Shown: piece after piece, positions 60,101 to 64,000 of the stretch
How the letters are laid out: each line of letters begins with the position of its first letter
Numbering within the stretch: the first letter of the stretch is position 1
Origin: Rhynochetos jubatus
Lineage: Eukaryota > Chordata > Aves > Eurypygiformes > Rhynochetidae
Length of the DNA: 64,000 nucleotides
Direction: 5' to 3'
NCBI GenBank assembly: GCA_027574665.1
Contig: CM050653.1
Coordinates: 39,444,118-39,508,117 of the forward strand
The notes under the pieces: generated by a model
Told to the model about the DNA's origin: nothing
The model's database searches: none
What the model saw: only the letters and a program-made list of their open reading frames with translations
Program-made: the position numbers and the translations under genes

Positions 60101-63100
60101 TGATGAGTGGAAAGACCTTTTTCGGGTGTTTGAGGAAAATACTGCTCCAGGCAATGAGAGAAAATTGAGGGAGTAGGAAAATTAAGGAGAGAAAAAACAA
60201 ATATATCACAGATTTACAGAGACTCGGAGTGAGAGAGAGAAATTCTTCCTCCTTGAACTGTGCTAGGTGAGTTAAGAAGAAAAAAGCAATGGGAATACAT
60301 AATACCTCCTAAAGTAAGGGTTCTAAGGCATTTCATTTGCATGAAGTTTCCAGACCTCCAAGCTGACTTGCAGTGAGTTGTTTGTCATTATCTGGTAACG
60401 CGAGAACTAAGCTTGTTTGACAGGTTAATCTTGCCTGCTGCATAGACATAAAATACATTTGTGCCCCAAACCGTTCACCATGTTTTCTGGCTACATGCTT
60501 TCCGAATAAGGCAGTTGATTTGGCACCAAAATGCGTCCAACCTGGCTTAATTGCTTACTCAGTCAACTTTGTTGTCCTCCACAAGATTTCTTCAAAGTGG
60601 CAAGAAGCCACTTGTGCACAGAAGCCTCCGAAATGGTGATGGGGTGGTTTTTTTCCCATACTCCTGCTGTCATGCTGCCAGTGTGGCTAGAAGTGGACTT
60701 TCCTCTTATCTCTGCTTGCCAGAGATCTGACAACGAATAGACATGAGAGAGAGGAAAAGTTTCTTTCCTTTGTTGACTCCCTTCCAAAATCCGAATCAAG
60801 GGCATCACACCTGTATGAAAGAGACAGATACAGTGTGTTCCCTTGGGTTCTCTCCCCTGCCCCCCCTCTCTTAGGAAAGATGCTATGAAAATCAATGATG
60901 TTCTTCTGGGGAAAGTCTTGTTGATAAGTGGAGTTTTTGGTCGTTAGTTGAAAATACACTTGTCAAAAGTGGTATGCTAAAATCTAAAGGATTTAGGGTG
61001 TGAGTGGAGCCTTTTTTACATGAAAGCTGAGGCTTGCTCTTTAAGTTTACCAAACGCAACCCCCAGCATAAGTTTATATTCACACTTGTCTGTCTTCAGC
61101 TGTTTCTGTTCCATTGAGAAACTCGTGGAATGGACCTGTGCTTGCGGGGGTGATAGGTCTGAAATGCAGTTGATAAAGTGGCAAGTGAAAGAATGAATTA
61201 ATAGCTTACAGGTCACTTTAAAACCTGTTCTTGTTTGTGTGCTTGTCAGTTTGAAAGTGTAAAGACTCTAGGGATTTGGATGAGAGAGACTTGAGCACTC
61301 TCTCATCTGCCTTACGGATGATGGGATGGGGGGTAACACCCACCCACAAAAACACAGGTGGGGCTAAAAAGGTCTTTCCTACTCCCTTTGTTGGGTGCTT
61401 GCATCAGTCTAAAATGTTACTCTTACAAAAATAAGAACAGCTGTTATTATAGGAAGTTTTTTTATTAAGAGGTGAAATCAGTCTTTCCACAGGTCTTTCC
61501 CACCTGTGATTTCATCTTCTGGTTTGCAAGATATTTTAGCATGGGGCTTTTTCTCTCTTTTTAATGGCTGTATTTATTGTTCTTCAGGTTCTAAAATATG
61601 CAGCTGTCAATTATAATAATCATCTTGAAGTTGTGCCATTGATAAAGGCTTTCTTATTCATTAGTAAAATGTGTCTTGTTCAATTTCTCTTCTTCGTTCC
61701 ATACTGTGTTATTTTTCAGTGATTGCTACTGAAGATCTCACTTTCCAAATTACCACGATGAAGGGAACTAAAGAAGTTATGTAGTAAGATTCTGTCTTTC
61801 CTAAGGTTTTGCTTAGGAGATGAAATATTATCCAAACATATCTTCTCTAATTATACCATGAGCTCCTTAAATAAAGTAAGTTTCAAATTTGTTTTATCGT
61901 CCATATTATGTATTCCCCCCCTTTCCCACTGAGTGCTGTGGGAGCTTTAAATTGGAAAATGCAAGAGAAAATCCCTTGTTTCTCTCAAGGAATTCACAAG
62001 TGTGTTTACTTCAGTTTTATGGCACAAAAGTGAGGAAGAAACCCCCATCTAGATTATGAGCGCAAAATCAGTAGGTGCTGAGAAGAAACTGTTTATGCTT
62101 ATCCTGGTTCAGTTCTTTAGAAAAGACAGAGTTTGGAACATTTCTATTGTGTTTTGTAGCTCTATTTGATTTCCTATTCTCTCCAAAATTGGGGAGTATT
62201 TATTTATTTCTTTTCATCTCCAGAAGTCTCTCCAGATGGTTCTGTGTTCTCCTGGCTTAGGCGGTTGACAGCATAAGGAAGGATGGAAACTAGAGAACTA
62301 GTTGTGTCTTTTCACCAAGACACTTTCTCCCTTAATAAAAAAGATGTGTACATAAAATGGCAAACTTTATTCAAGGAGCCACTTGTATTGGAGCTATAGC
62401 ACCTAGAAAGTCTCCCATAGAGCATTCCCTGGGAATTGGTAATGCTCTTTTTTCTTTCACCTTCTAACTTAGACATTTTTTAAATGTCTGTTCTCTGTTC
62501 TTGAATTTAGTGTGGAATAATCTTCATATTCTCTTTGATGGTAAGGGTAAAGTTGCCAGGTAAGATGTTAGCTGTGTTACAGCAGTATGCTTTCATGTAC
62601 AGAGCTTCATGGTTTTGAGCCTAAGGAATTATTCATTATGTCTTTCCATTTCAGCTGTCTGAGAAGAGAGAATTCTCTGGCCACATAACTCTGTTAGACC
62701 CTGTAGTCTTTACTGGAGCTTTTTTTTTTACTTCTTCTTTAACTCTTACAAATTAGTTTACAGAAGAGTGGAGTAACAGAAGTTTGACTTGACCAGGACT
62801 GTTGTTACTTTACTGAGAATCTAAACTATTTCCATCTATTTTTCTGTTCTTACAATCTCACTTCATAGTCCTCTACACAGTTGAATATAAAAAGAAGTGG
62901 AAGAAGTAGAGGCGTTATACTTTAATTAAATGTTTATGCTATTCTGCTTTATATTCTCCTTAGCAAACTTAGAGACTGTAGTCTAGGTGAAAAAGTAGGT
63001 ACATGCTGAAATAGTTGGAAAAAAAATCCTGCACTTGCTCTAGGAGAGCAATTCAAGTATCACAGTGGTCTACTTTGGTTTTGTTGTCAGTCATCTTTTT

Positions 63101-63534
63101 TAGAGGGTGGACACTTTACAAAAGGAAATATAATGCCAAAGTTGTAAGATCTGAAAGCGCTGTGGAGTGCAAAATTGGAGTTCATAATTGTTTTTAACAT
63201 GTTAGAAAAGTGTTCATGATTGATTAAAGACGACACATAAGAATTACTAAATGTGAGGAGAAATTAAACATACCACTAAAGAATGAGACCTGGCTAGTAA
63301 CAGTTCTGCTGAAGATTCAGGGATTGTGATGGGTCGTGAGAGGAACTTGCCAATAACATGTCGGTTTGTTTAAAATGTGCATGTCTATGTACACACGTAT
63401 AAAGGAGGTATCTCTACAGAGGTGTTCAACACCTAGTGTAACAGAACTATGTGATAGGTAACTATTAGTTTCTGCTTGGGACTTGTGAAGCCTTAGCCTG
63501 AAGGCTCTGCCCAGTTCTTCACAATGCAATACGT

Positions 63535-63612
63535 TACAGTTGGAGAGAGTCCAGAGGACAACAATGGGAATGAAAGGTTTAGGCATCAGGGCCTGGGAGG
63601 AAAGATTAGAGT
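63535..63612 (+). mobile_element. Degenerate CR1 LINE internal fragment
   Basis: The segment 'ttggagagagtccagaggac', then 'aacaatgggaatgaaaggt', then 'ggcctgggaggaaagatta' tracks the CR1 region normally reading 'gagagggtccagaggagggc', 'aaaggt' and 'atgaggagaggct'. There are many substitutions, so it is an old copy. It lies outside the 3' terminal part and encodes no intact protein. Confidence 0.5.
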
Positions 63613-64000
63613 AACTTTTTTATTTTTTCTTTTCAGGCTAGGGAACAAAGACGAAGGGCAGACATTTTCCAATGTGAATATGGGGGTTTTTTTTTAATAC
63701 TCAGGACCGTTACCAACTGTTTTCCATGTCTACTGAGCACATAAGTAATCAGCCTTTTTTATAAGTGAAGGCTGCCAGATTAGAGGTAAGGGAAGATTTT
63801 TTTTTTTAACTCCCTAGGAATAGCTGATCAGCATTTTAGCTTGTCTAGGGTGTCTGTAGAGTCTTTCACTAGTTGATTTTTTTTTTTTTTAAGGGCAGAT
63901 TAAATCCTCCAACTATGTCCAACCCAGTTTCCCAGGGTGGAATAGACTTGCTGACCTCTTAGAGTGCTTTCTAAGCATGGTTCTCTGATTATGGTGAGGT

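Larger units (their letters stand above)
37256..64000 (+). other. ZNRF2: ZNRF2 intron 1 (5' part, continues past window)
   Basis: The donor reads GGAG|GTAAGG (intron starts 37256), splitting a Gly codon after its first base, as expected where the conserved GG-FKCP junction continues in the family. I searched the rest of the window by eye for the next exon (a zinc finger of the FKCPVCSK type and the following CIYHK RING segment) in the right phase and found none, so the intron is longer than 26.7 kb. The intron is AT-rich beyond 37.6 kb. It holds a minisatellite (46.9 kb), a GC-rich patch (51.8 kb), a MIR-like repeat (57.1 kb), a CR1 relic (63.5 kb), a (TG)6 run at 50511-50522 and several poly(T) runs. 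Other open frames are short and look random. Confidence 0.85.

Noticed and set aside
1..64000. CRISPR arrays, operons, phage genes, intact endogenous retroviruses, tRNA or rRNA genes
   Set aside because: None supported: no spaced short repeats apart from the minisatellite (which has no spacers), no gag or pol-like frames, and no cloverleaf-type genes recognised by eye.

Overview
This is vertebrate nuclear DNA, most likely from a bird. It has large gene-free stretches, a methylation-type CpG island, exon/intron structure, no operons, and no retroviral or prokaryotic coding runs. The sauropsid assignment rests on remnants of CR1 LINEs, including a recognisable CR1 3' terminus near 0.8 kb, and on relics of older amniote interspersed repeats (a MIR/CORE-SINE-like tail near 57.1 kb and fold-back elements near 28-29 kb). 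I cannot name the species from the window.

Only one protein-coding gene can be supported: ZNRF2 (zinc and RING finger 2), a membrane-anchored E3 ubiquitin ligase. Its first coding exon lies at 36781-37255 on the + strand inside a GC-rich CpG island (about 36.08-37.53 kb). The exon ends at a good splice donor. The conserved zinc-finger and RING exons are not in the window, so intron 1 runs from 37256 to at least the right edge (over 26.7 kb). The 5' leader has two upstream ATGs. One sits in a strong, TISU/YY1-like context and opens a 48-codon uORF. The other is in frame with ZNRF2 and would add 77 residues that would abolish N-myristoylation.

Layout: 1-36.08 kb is intergenic 5' flank with no recognisable exon. 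It holds CR1 fragments, fold-back relics, a polypyrimidine tract at 27.84 kb, a purine-rich tract at 18.74 kb and an ACGT-rich alternating tract at 35.78 kb. 36.08-37.53 kb is the ZNRF2 promoter, leader and exon 1. 37.26-64 kb is intron 1, which contains a near-perfect 37-bp x 7 minisatellite (46.88-47.14 kb), a small isolated GC-rich, CpG-rich patch with splice-like borders (51.76-51.94 kb), the MIR-like repeat and a degenerate CR1 near the right end.

Nearly all other open frames are short and fit chance expectation in 64 kb of non-coding DNA. The long overlapping frames in the CpG island are GC-bias artefacts, and those in the minisatellite arise because a 37-bp unit cycles through all three frames. 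I found no evidence of a novel multi-gene system. The points most worth a second look are the ZNRF2 leader uORFs, the minisatellite, the GC-rich intronic patch and a splice-site-bounded 127-nt segment on the minus strand at 31.6 kb.
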